A DNA stretch of 13,130 nt from Candidatus Desantisbacteria bacterium CG1_02_38_46. GTDB taxonomy: Bacteria > Desantisbacteria > UBA1551 > UBA1559. Under the pieces are notes generated by a model. It was given only the letters and a program-made list of their open reading frames with translations. It did not search any database and was not told the DNA's origin. How positions within the stretch are numbered: position 1 is the stretch's first letter; each line of letters begins with the position of its first letter. The position numbers were made by a program, and so were the translations under genes. Below, piece after piece: positions 6,594-13,130 of the stretch. The stretch covers positions 1-13,130 of the forward strand of contig MNUO01000067.1 in the NCBI GenBank assembly GCA_001871015.1, read 5' to 3'.

Positions 6594-6616
6594 GTAACTC
6601 AGGACTTTAGTCCTGA
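6594..6616 (+). repeat. REP-like hairpin repeat, family B copy 3 (inverted)
   Basis: The head GTAACT (6594-6599) precedes CAGGACTTTAGTCCTG (6600-6615), a perfect 7-bp stem with a TT loop. It is in opposite orientation to copies 1 and 2, with its head facing that of copy 2. The heads can pair as GAGTTACA with TGTAACTC (6576-6583 with 6593-6600), as in paired REP elements (BIMEs). Confidence 0.8.
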
Positions 6617-6636
6617 AGATTATAGATAATTTTTGA

Positions 6637-6642
6637 TATAAT
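6637..6642 (+). promoter_or_regulatory. Possible promoter -10 upstream of E1-beta
   Basis: TATAAT at 6637-6642 is a perfect sigma-70-type -10 hexamer, 28 bases before the E1-beta ATG. The best -35 at a 17-base spacing (TGAAGA, 6614-6619) matches only three of six bases and overlaps the end of repeat B copy 3. In AT-rich DNA a chance match is possible. If real, it would give E1-beta transcripts independent of the upstream genes. Confidence 0.3.
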
Positions 6643-6670
6643 TTCCTTAGCTATTTAAAAAGGAGAAAAT

Positions 6671-7642
6671 ATGCGTGAAATAAGATATGTTGATGCCTTA
6701 AACGAAGCATTAAAAGAAGAGATGGAAAGGGATGAAAATGTTTTTCTTCTTGGAGAAGATATCGGACCACTTGGAGGAGCGTTTGGAGTGAGTAAAGGAC
6801 TATACGATAAATTTGGAGAAAAAAGAGTTCGCCAAACACCAATTTCTGAATCTGCAATTATTGGAACAGCCGTAGGAGCAGCAATGACCGGACTGCGACC
6901 AGTAGCAGAAATAATGTATATTGATTTTATTACTACAGCAATGGACCAGGTGGTTAACCAGGCAGCAAAATTATCTTTTATGTCCGGTGGTCAATTTAAA
7001 TTGCCTCTTGTAATTAGAACCCAGGGAGGAAGTGGAACAAGGGAATCCAGCCAGCATACCCAGAGTCTGGAAGCCTGGTTTGTGCATACACCGGGATTAA
7101 AAGTGGTAATGCCTTCCACTCCCTATGATGCTAAAGGATTACTAAAGACAAGTATCAGAGACAACGACCCGGTAATCTTTATTGAGCATAAACTTCTTTA
7201 TGATAAAAGAGGAGAAGTTCCTGATGAAGAGTACCTTATTCCTTTAGGAGAAGCAGAGATTAAAAGAGAAGGAAAAGACCTTACTGTTATAGCAACTTCT
7301 TTAATGGTTCATAAGGTATTAGAAGTGGCAGAAGAGATTTCTGATGAAATAAGTATTGAAGTGATTGACCCGCGAACCTTAGTTCCTCTTGATATAAATA
7401 AAATTATACAATCAGTAAAAAAGACAAACAAAGTTCTTATTGTCCATGAAGCCTGCACAAGAGCAGGTATCGGCGCAGAAATAGTCAGAGAAATTGTGGA
7501 AAACGCTTTTGATTACTTAGATGCACCACCAAAGGTTCTCGGTGGATTGAATACCCCTATTCCTTATTCTTCCTTTTTAGAAGATGTTTGTGTTCCCCAG
7601 AAGGAAGATATTGTTAAAACAATAAAAGAGATGATAAAATAA
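6671..7642 (+). CDS. 2-oxoacid/acetoin dehydrogenase E1 component, beta subunit
   Basis: The 323-residue protein is a full-length E1-beta, partner of the alpha subunit upstream in an alpha2beta2 heterotetramer. It shows LLGEDIG near residue 30, PISESAIIG with the TPP-activating Glu60, and GTRESSQHTQSLEAWF with the active-site His129. It also has HTPGLKVVMPSTPYDAKGLLK and a transketolase C-terminal domain with VIDPRTLVPLD and HEACTRAGIGAEI. SQHTQSLEAWFVHTPGLKV and the EHKLLYDKRGEVP stretch fit the pyruvate/acetoin branch. AAGGAG at 6660-6664 and just upstream provides a ribosome site. A 124-base gap with repeats separates it from the alpha gene, unlike the tight packing elsewhere. E2 and E3 are not in the window, so the complex must use partners encoded elsewhere or act without them. 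Confidence 0.92.
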   Translation: MREIRYVDALNEALKEEMERDENVFLLGEDIGPLGGAFGVSKGLYDKFGEKRVRQTPISESAIIGTAVGAAMTGLRPVAEIMYIDFITTAMDQVVNQAAKLSFMSGGQFKLPLVIRTQGGSGTRESSQHTQSLEAWFVHTPGLKVVMPSTPYDAKGLLKTSIRDNDPVIFIEHKLLYDKRGEVPDEEYLIPLGEAEIKREGKDLTVIATSLMVHKVLEVAEEISDEISIEVIDPRTLVPLDINKIIQSVKKTNKVLIVHEACTRAGIGAEIVREIVENAFDYLDAPPKVLGGLNTPIPYSSFLEDVCVPQKEDIVKTIKEMIK

Positions 7643-7660
7643 AGAGGCGTTGAGGAAAAA

Positions 7661-9595
7661 ATGAACAATAAAGAAAGCGGATTTACCAGGCGTGCTTTTA
7701 TTTTGGGAGCGTTATTTTCTTTTCTCATTGCTGTTGGTGTTCCATACGGCGAAGGTTACCTTAAAGGTTCTTATATGGCTTTAGATTTTTCTACCGGTGC
7801 AGCTATCTTTTTATTTTTTATTCTTGTTTTCGGGATAAATACAATTTTAAAAGCAGTCAATAAAAATTATGGATTAAATTCACAGGAACTTTTAACGGTC
7901 TACATAATGATGATTATTACCTGCACAATTCCTACAATGGGACTTACTTTTTACTGGTTACCACTAATGCCGGCTGCTTTTTATTATGCTACTCCTGAAA
8001 ATCGCTGGCAGGAAGTTATTCTCCCCCACATTCGTCCCTGGCTTACTCCAAAAGACCCTTTAGTTTTAAAATACTTTTATGAGGGAGCACCCAGAGGAAC
8101 AGGGGTTCCCTGGAATGCCTGGATTGGGCCACTTTTTGCCTGGTCTATTTTTCTTTTAGCACTTTATTTTGTGATGATTTGTATGATGAGTATTTTAAGA
8201 AAACAATGGGTTGAAAAAGAAAGACTCACCTTTCCTTTAGCGCAACTTCCTGTAGAAATGGCAAAAGAAGGCTCAAATTCAATTATTCCTTCTCTTTTCA
8301 AAAATAAATTAATGTGGATTGGTTTTATCATTACTTTTATTATTGGAACTTTCAATGGACTTCACCATTATTTTCATTTTTTCCCAAGAATAAATACACA
8401 GACCTTTATACCTATTTTCCGTCAAACCATTAAACTTGACTTTCGTCTGAGTTTTCCGATGATTGGTTTTACTTATTTAGTTCCTACCTGTGTTTCCTTT
8501 AGTATGTGGTTTTTTGCTCTTTTTTATATTATTGAAAGAGGAATATTTAATATCACAGGTTTTGGTATTAATGAGATTACTGATATATACACGCAGTCCT
8601 GTGGTGATGCCACCATTGGCCACCAGGGAGTAGGAGCAATTTTTGTTCTGGTAATAATGGGATTGTGGATTGGAAGAAAGCATCTTAAAGATGTTTTCTT
8701 AAAAGCAATTGGTAGAGGAAAAAATATTGATGATTCAGAAGAAATGCTTTCTTATTCTGTTGCTTTCTGGGGGATGATTACTGGACTTATTATTATGGGA
8801 ATATGGCTCTGGCTTTCTGGAATCTCTTTAATTGCTGTTGTTATCTTTTTATTTGCCTTGTTTGCTTTTTTCCTGGGAGTAACCAGAATTATTGCTGAAG
8901 GAGGAACTCCTTTAGCCAGAGCACCCAGCATTGCTTCCTTTTTTGTAATTTCTGGATTTGGAACATCAATTTTGGGTCCGGTTGGTCTTACCTCAATGGC
9001 TTTTTCCTGGATTTATGCCAGTGATACAAGGATATTTGTAATGGGTTCTGCAGCAAATGGATTAAAAATTGCTGAGGGAAGAAAAAGACTTCGTCCTTTA
9101 TTCTGGGCAATGATGCTCGCGGTCATTATTGGTGTTGCTGGTTCAGCCTGGATTACTTTAAAACTTGCCTATCAATATGGAGGAATAAATCTTAATTCCT
9201 GGTTTTTTCAGGGGGCACCCAACTATACTTTTAAATTTACCGCAAATAAAATTTTAAACCCTACCGGTCCTCACCCTGGTGGATGGGCCTTTACTATCCT
9301 GGGAGGAGCAGTAATGTGGAGCTTAATTTTTCTTTATCATCGTTTTCATTGGTGGCCATTACACCCTCTTGGTTTTCCTGCTGCAACGATTGAATTTATT
9401 CAATTAACCTGGATCAGCATCTTTGTTGCCTGGCTAATAAAAACAATTGTTTTAAGATATGGTGGACCAAAATTATATAAAGATTTAAAACCTTTATTCT
9501 TTGGATTAATTATCGGTCAATTTACTGTTTCCGGGGTGTGGTTGATTATTGACTGGATTGTTGGTGGACAGGGAAATATGCTTTTCTGGATTTGA
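7661..9595 (+). CDS. DUF6785/DUF6784 family polytopic membrane protein (OPT-like)
   Basis: This 644-residue inner-membrane protein has about 13-14 hydrophobic segments, roughly at residues 11-29, 43-63, 78-97, 155-179, 216-234, 264-290, 324-338, 364-386, 388-409, 424-452, 481-504, 543-560, 577-598 and 611-632. RKQWVEKERLTFPLAQLPVE (180-199), GVTRIIAEGGTPLARAP (406-422) and HRFHWWPLHPLGFP (560-573) are signatures I associate with the DUF6785 N-terminal and DUF6784 C-terminal regions. These are common in Planctomycetota/Lentisphaerota and resemble oligopeptide (OPT) transporters. No member with a proven substrate is known to me. Uptake of the compound degraded by the neighbours is inferred from position. 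GAGG (7652-7655) lies five bases before the ATG. The TGA overlaps the start region of the next gene. Confidence 0.83.
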   Translation: MNNKESGFTRRAFILGALFSFLIAVGVPYGEGYLKGSYMALDFSTGAAIFLFFILVFGINTILKAVNKNYGLNSQELLTVYIMMIITCTIPTMGLTFYWLPLMPAAFYYATPENRWQEVILPHIRPWLTPKDPLVLKYFYEGAPRGTGVPWNAWIGPLFAWSIFLLALYFVMICMMSILRKQWVEKERLTFPLAQLPVEMAKEGSNSIIPSLFKNKLMWIGFIITFIIGTFNGLHHYFHFFPRINTQTFIPIFRQTIKLDFRLSFPMIGFTYLVPTCVSFSMWFFALFYIIERGIFNITGFGINEITDIYTQSCGDATIGHQGVGAIFVLVIMGLWIGRKHLKDVFLKAIGRGKNIDDSEEMLSYSVAFWGMITGLIIMGIWLWLSGISLIAVVIFLFALFAFFLGVTRIIAEGGTPLARAPSIASFFVISGFGTSILGPVGLTSMAFSWIYASDTRIFVMGSAANGLKIAEGRKRLRPLFWAMMLAVIIGVAGSAWITLKLAYQYGGINLNSWFFQGAPNYTFKFTANKILNPTGPHPGGWAFTILGGAVMWSLIFLYHRFHWWPLHPLGFPAATIEFIQLTWISIFVAWLIKTIVLRYGGPKLYKDLKPLFFGLIIGQFTVSGVWLIIDWIVGGQGNMLFWI

Positions 9596-9609
9596 AAACA
9601 AGAGAAAGT

Positions 9610-9614
9610 GGAGG
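9610..9614 (+). promoter_or_regulatory. Ribosome binding site favouring a GTG start at 9619
   Basis: GGAGG at 9610-9614 is four bases upstream of GTG 9619. The alternative TTG at 9592 overlaps the previous stop (TTGA) and would add nine residues (TTG-encoded Met then KTRESGGR), but has no good ribosome site. Confidence 0.6.
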
Positions 9615-9618
9615 CAGG

Positions 9619-10671
9619 GTGGCTTACAGAGGTGTTTTAGAAGATATTAGGAAGTGTATTAATTTAGGCATTCCAGAAAGGGTGCCTGTTTTTGCTCTGG
9701 GCGAACTGTTTAATGTGCGGATGGCAGGAATCACTTATCGCGAGTATACGGACAATGTTAGCAAAATGGCTAAGTGTGAGGTAGATGCAGTAAAAAAATT
9801 TGATTATGACTGGGTTTATCTTAACCCTGATGACTACATAGAATTTGAGCCCCTCGGAATAAAAACAAAAGGCGAGGAAAATATACCGTTAGCTGCGTAT
9901 GAATATTTACCTGCTTCCATTGATAGAATTAAAAATTTAAAATTTCCAAACCCTCAAAAAGACGGAAGAATGCCTGCTTTTCTTGAAGCTGTAAGCAGGA
10001 TTAAAAAAGAATTGGGAGATAGCGTTTGTGTTACTGGCAGGGTCGCTGCCCCGTTTACATCTGTTTCTCTTTTATTTGGAGTTGAAAAAGCATTAACTCT
10101 TCCTTACGAAAATAATGAATTGCTCCTTAAATCAATGGATTTTTTGCTTGAACTTGCAGTTGAATGGGCAAAAGCACAAATTAGAGCCGGGGCTGATGCA
10201 ATCTGGGTGGGAGATTGTATTGCCTGTTCAGGTTTTGTCTCTTCAAAACACTATAATGAATTTGCCTTATCAGGAGCCTTAAAAATCAATGAAATACTAA
10301 AAAAGGAATCTTTTGTTTTTTACCATGCTGGTGAAAGTTCACTCCAGCACTTAGAACTAATGGCTGATTCTCATCCTGATGTTCTCAGTATTGGTGGGAA
10401 GATTGATATTGGAATTGCCAAAGAAACAGTGGGTAAAAGAGTATGCCTGATGGGTAATATCAGGGGTATGGAAGTAGTCCAGCGCGAGGTTCCAGAAAAT
10501 GTGGAAAAAGAAACAATTAGAATTATGGAAACTGGTAAAAAGAATGGTGGCTATATATTTAATTCTGAAGAAGGAATTCCCTGTGAAACACCAGAGGAAA
10601 ATATGAGAATAATGATGCAGGCGGCTAAAAAACATAGCCAGTATAATCAGGAGGAAAAAAGTGCGACTTAA
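9619..10671 (+). CDS. Uroporphyrinogen decarboxylase (URO-D)-like family protein, second paralogue
   Basis: From GTG 9619 the product is 350 residues and shares the URO-D/MtaA fold layout. It begins VLEDIRKCINLGIPERVPVF and has ALTLPYENNELLLKSMDFLL, RAGADAIWVGDCIACSGFVS, SSKHYNEFALSGALKINEI, then YHAGE (235-239) and VCLMGNIRGM. The C-terminal NSEEGIPCETPEENM corresponds to the family's GC(E/G)IPxxTPxEN motif. His236 is kept, but the Cys two residues later is Gly238, and the late Cys position is Glu. The protein is thus divergent from zinc-binding corrinoid:CoM methyltransferases and from the URO-D copy at 33-1082. A methyltransferase or non-redox decarboxylase role is possible; heme synthesis is unlikely from context. 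It overlaps the next gene by 11 bases. Confidence 0.83.
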   Translation: MAYRGVLEDIRKCINLGIPERVPVFALGELFNVRMAGITYREYTDNVSKMAKCEVDAVKKFDYDWVYLNPDDYIEFEPLGIKTKGEENIPLAAYEYLPASIDRIKNLKFPNPQKDGRMPAFLEAVSRIKKELGDSVCVTGRVAAPFTSVSLLFGVEKALTLPYENNELLLKSMDFLLELAVEWAKAQIRAGADAIWVGDCIACSGFVSSKHYNEFALSGALKINEILKKESFVFYHAGESSLQHLELMADSHPDVLSIGGKIDIGIAKETVGKRVCLMGNIRGMEVVQREVPENVEKETIRIMETGKKNGGYIFNSEEGIPCETPEENMRIMMQAAKKHSQYNQEEKSAT

Positions 10672-11434
10672 AAACAAAGTGGCAGTTATTACCGGGGCTG
10701 GTGGAGGAATAGGGCGAGCCGCAGCTCTGCTTTTCGCCAAAGAAGGTGCCCGGGTAGTGGTAGTAGATAATAATATTCAAAAAGGTGAGGAAACAGTGAG
10801 CAGGATTATTAAATCAAAAGGTGACGCCATTTTTTTTCCTGCCGATATTTCCAAAAGCGATGATGTTAAGAAAATTTTTAAGGTTACCGTGGAGAAATAC
10901 GGAGGTTTGCATATTCTTTATAACAATGCAGGTGTTTTTCTTTTAGGTGTTGATGGAATGGTAACCGAAATTACTGAGGAATCCTGGGATAAAATTATAA
11001 ATATTAATTTAAAAGGAACTTTTCTTTGTTGCAAGTACGGTATCCCTGAAATTATTAAAAGTGGAGGAGGTTCTGTAATTAACACTTCTTCCAGTGCTGG
11101 TATTATTGGTGTTCCAGAGTGCGATGCTTATACTGCTTCCAAAGGAGCAATAATTTCTTTAACCCGCTCAATGGCGGTTGAATATGCTTGCAAGAAAGTA
11201 CGGATAAACTGCATTGTTCCAACTGCGATTGCAACGCCAATGCTTGACCAGAGCAGTAGGAATAATCCTAAGTTTGATGAACAAAAGTTTTTATCCATAA
11301 CACCAACCAGAAGATATGGAAAACCAGAAGAGATTGCCAATATGGCTCTTTTTCTGGCTTCTGACGAATCTTCCTATGCTGTGGGCGGTATATTTGTAGT
11401 TGACGGAGGCGTGACAATAAGAACAATAGGATAG
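10661..11434 (+). CDS. Short-chain dehydrogenase/reductase (SDR), FabG-like
   Basis: The 257-residue protein is a classical SDR: TGAGGGIG (11-18) for dinucleotide binding, Asp36 at the end of strand 2 (NAD rather than NADP preference expected), NNAG (88-91), and a catalytic Asn116-Ser144-Tyr157-Lys161 tetrad (YTASK). The C-terminus ends with SSYAVGGIFVVDGG. It reduces a carbonyl or oxidises an alcohol; within a catabolic cluster oxidation of a hydroxy intermediate is more likely than fatty-acid synthesis, as no acyl-carrier genes are near. The GTG start at 10661 follows AGGAGG (10650-10655) and overlaps the previous stop, so translation is coupled. The stop lies two bases before the next ATG. 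Confidence 0.92.
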   Translation: MRLKNKVAVITGAGGGIGRAAALLFAKEGARVVVVDNNIQKGEETVSRIIKSKGDAIFFPADISKSDDVKKIFKVTVEKYGGLHILYNNAGVFLLGVDGMVTEITEESWDKIININLKGTFLCCKYGIPEIIKSGGGSVINTSSSAGIIGVPECDAYTASKGAIISLTRSMAVEYACKKVRINCIVPTAIATPMLDQSSRNNPKFDEQKFLSITPTRRYGKPEEIANMALFLASDESSYAVGGIFVVDGGVTIRTIG

Positions 11435-11436
11435 AG

Positions 11437-13032
11437 ATGAGGAAATACTCATTTTTTGATATTAATGGTTTAATCGGACAGCCAGTGTTTTCTGACAGCA
11501 GCGGAAAGATGAACCGGTATTTGAGTGCAGAAGAATTTATCAGAGATATGGACCATTGCGGTATTGACTGTGCTCTGGTTTCCCACTGGGAAGCAAAATA
11601 TAACTATCCTCCCTCTGGCAATAAAAAATTGATGGAAGAAATCAGGGGGCATAATCGTTTTTATCCATGCTGGTTTATTCTTCCCAGCATTACCGGTGAG
11701 ATGCCCCAGCCCAAAGAGCTAATACATCAGCTACATTCAAACAATGTAAGAGCAGTCCGTTTTTTCCCGGGAAGACACAATTTTAATTTAACAGAACAGT
11801 CTCTCGAGCCACTTTTTAAAGAACTTGAAAAGAATAATATACTTGCTATTGTTGAAGGATGGCCAGTAGAGCATTTTTGCTTAAGTTATCCAAAATTGAA
11901 GTTTGTTACCGACGGTTGCGGATTAAGGGATTTGTATCCCTTAATGGAAAGATGCAGAAATTTATATATCAGTCTTGAGCGTTTTCCCGAATCAAATATT
12001 ATTGAGGATTTATGCAAAAATTTTGGCGCTGAAAGGATTCTCTTCGGTACAATCCACGGAAGTTTTAATGCTTATGAACAAAGGGGAGAAATAATCTATG
12101 GACTTTCAGGAAGCGAAATCACAATGATTACATACGCCGATATAAGTGAAAAAGAGAAAAAGATGATTGCAGGAGAAAACCTGAAAAAAATATTAAATAT
12201 AAGCCATACCCCGTCCTGTAATTATAAGCCTACAAGCAGGATTCTGGATTTAGCGTTAAAAGGTAAAAAACAGGAAACTCCAATCATTGATTCGCATTTC
12301 CACCTGGGTCCTTATGCTGAGGCATATAAACCGGCAACGGGCGTTAAGGATATAATTAAGATTATGGATAAAGTTGGAGTAAGCAAGATTTGCGTAAATT
12401 CCGCCGGTGCTACAATGCAGGTGGAAAACCATTATACCGCAAATGAATATATTGCTTCTGTCTGTAAAAAGTACCCGCAAAGATTTATCGGATTTGCAGT
12501 TGTCAATCCAAATTTTGACAATGTAGAGGAAGAAATTAAAAAATATGTCCAGATGGGATTCAGGGGTGTGAAGGTTCATCCAAGAATTCACCAGTGCAAC
12601 CTTGATGACGAGAGATATGACTCTGTATGGAAAGCAGTTGACAGATATGGTTTAGTTGTTCTCTCCCATACAGGAGAGAATCAGCCTGGCTCAAGTCCCC
12701 ATTATTTTGAAAAAATATCAAAGGATTATCCCAGAGCCACATTTATTATGGGTCATTCTGGTGACAACCTGAAAGGTTTAAGGATATGCATTGAGCTTGC
12801 TAAAAAAAGAAACAATGTTTATCTGGAAATTTCAGATATTGTTTACGCTTACCCGCACATACTTGAATACACTGCGAAAGCAATCGGAGCAGACAGGATA
12901 CTTTTTGGTTCAGATTGGGCTTTTATAGATTTCAAATATTCGCTGGGTATTGTCCTTTTCTCGCGCTTAAGCGATGAAGACAAAGCCAAAATTTTAGGCC
13001 TGAATACAGCAAAAATATTAAAATTACATTAA
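11437..13032 (+). CDS. Tandem amidohydrolase-2 family protein with a degenerate N-terminal domain
   Basis: At 531 residues this is about twice the usual Amidohydro_2 length and contains two barrels. The C-terminal one (about 280-531) is intact: H287-F-H289 after IIDS, KVHP with His381, His411 (LSHTG), His440 (MGHSGDN) and Asp493 (FGSDW), the metal/catalytic set of metal-dependent hydrolases and decarboxylases (ACMSD/OMPDC-like). The N-terminal one (about 1-255) follows the same strand order but reads FDINGLIG for the HxH segment (Asn10, Leu12), Glu140, Asp159 and FGTI (Ile206) at the equivalent places, so it should not bind the metal. Its role may be structural or regulatory. The gene starts two bases after the SDR stop with only a weak ribosome site, implying coupling. 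Hydrolysis or decarboxylation of a small acid or lactone is inferred. Confidence 0.85.
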   Translation: MRKYSFFDINGLIGQPVFSDSSGKMNRYLSAEEFIRDMDHCGIDCALVSHWEAKYNYPPSGNKKLMEEIRGHNRFYPCWFILPSITGEMPQPKELIHQLHSNNVRAVRFFPGRHNFNLTEQSLEPLFKELEKNNILAIVEGWPVEHFCLSYPKLKFVTDGCGLRDLYPLMERCRNLYISLERFPESNIIEDLCKNFGAERILFGTIHGSFNAYEQRGEIIYGLSGSEITMITYADISEKEKKMIAGENLKKILNISHTPSCNYKPTSRILDLALKGKKQETPIIDSHFHLGPYAEAYKPATGVKDIIKIMDKVGVSKICVNSAGATMQVENHYTANEYIASVCKKYPQRFIGFAVVNPNFDNVEEEIKKYVQMGFRGVKVHPRIHQCNLDDERYDSVWKAVDRYGLVVLSHTGENQPGSSPHYFEKISKDYPRATFIMGHSGDNLKGLRICIELAKKRNNVYLEISDIVYAYPHILEYTAKAIGADRILFGSDWAFIDFKYSLGIVLFSRLSDEDKAKILGLNTAKILKLH

Positions 13033-13047
13033 ATTTCAGGAGGTAAA

Positions 13048-13130
13048 ATGATAAAGAAAGGAGCGGGGTTTATTTTGGTGGGTTTGTTTGTTTTTGGTTT
13101 CTGGGGTAGTCAGCAAAGCATAAAGGCTGA
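13048..13130 (+). CDS. N-terminus of an exported protein (partial)
   Basis: ATG 13048 follows a strong ribosome site AGGAGGT (13038-13044) and stays open to the window edge. The 27 complete codons encode MIKKGAG, a hydrophobic core (FILVGLFVFGFW) and GSQQSIKA. This is a Sec signal peptide with possible cleavage after the IKA. It lacks a lipobox cysteine in the visible part. The mature protein is outside the window, so its family is unknown. The 15-base gap suggests it continues the same transcription unit. Confidence 0.75.
   Translation, partial: MIKKGAGFILVGLFVFGFWGSQQSIKA

Noticed and set aside
6594-6650. Intrinsic terminator after E1-alpha
   Set aside because: The hairpin is not followed directly by a T-run; the T-rich stretch lies about 15 bases downstream, and the stem matches the repeat family.
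10357-10740. Minus-strand 127-codon open frame
   Set aside because: It is antisense to the URO-D/SDR junction, with no protein-like motif pattern.
11437-12225. Frameshifted or broken amidohydrolase gene
   Set aside because: The whole 531-codon frame is open and both halves align with the fold, so the N-half is divergent rather than disrupted.

Overview
The window is AT-rich bacterial DNA in which every supported gene lies on the + strand: eleven complete genes and a gene fragment at each edge. Most genes overlap or sit within about 20 bases of the next, with Shine-Dalgarno sites near the starts, so this looks like one long catabolic operon or two to three tightly linked ones. The family mix is methyltransferase-type URO-D proteins, an MttB-like protein, a DUF6785/OPT-like membrane protein, a CBM9-like protein, GH-like barrels and a tandem amidohydrolase. 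It resembles uncultured bacteria of the PVC type (Lentisphaerota, Planctomycetota, Omnitrophota and relatives). That placement is an inference from gene content, not from a marker gene.

Layout. 1-33: tail of an upstream gene. 33-1082: URO-D/MtaA-like protein. 1079-1216: a cluster of REP-like hairpin repeats (family A). 1260-2726: MttB-family methyltransferase without pyrrolysine. 2742-5596: three overlapping or abutting genes of carbohydrate-enzyme character (TIM-barrel-like protein, CBM9-like protein, GH-like barrel). 5575-7642: alpha and beta subunits of a thiamine-diphosphate 2-oxoacid/acetoin dehydrogenase E1, separated by a second repeat cluster (family B, 6529-6616) and a possible internal promoter. 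7661-9595: DUF6785/DUF6784 polytopic membrane protein. 9619-10671: a second, divergent URO-D-like protein. 10661-11434: SDR oxidoreductase. 11437-13032: tandem amidohydrolase whose first half has lost the catalytic residues. 13048-end: start of an exported protein.

Working together (inference): the membrane protein may import a small, possibly methylated or glycosidic compound. The barrel/CBM9 proteins may process a sugar moiety, and the MttB and URO-D proteins may move methyl groups through a corrinoid protein not seen here. The SDR may oxidise an alcohol, the amidohydrolase may hydrolyse or decarboxylate, and E1 may decarboxylate a 2-oxo acid or cleave a diketone. No corrinoid protein, E2, E3 or regulator is visible. 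The substrate cannot be read from the sequence.

The most distinctive non-coding signal is the pair of repeat clusters. They have different stem sequences but the same 22-base plan: a GTAG or GTAA head, two bases, and a 7-bp stem closed by a TT or TC loop. Family B shows compensated stem changes, and one copy in each cluster supplies the stop codon of the preceding gene.
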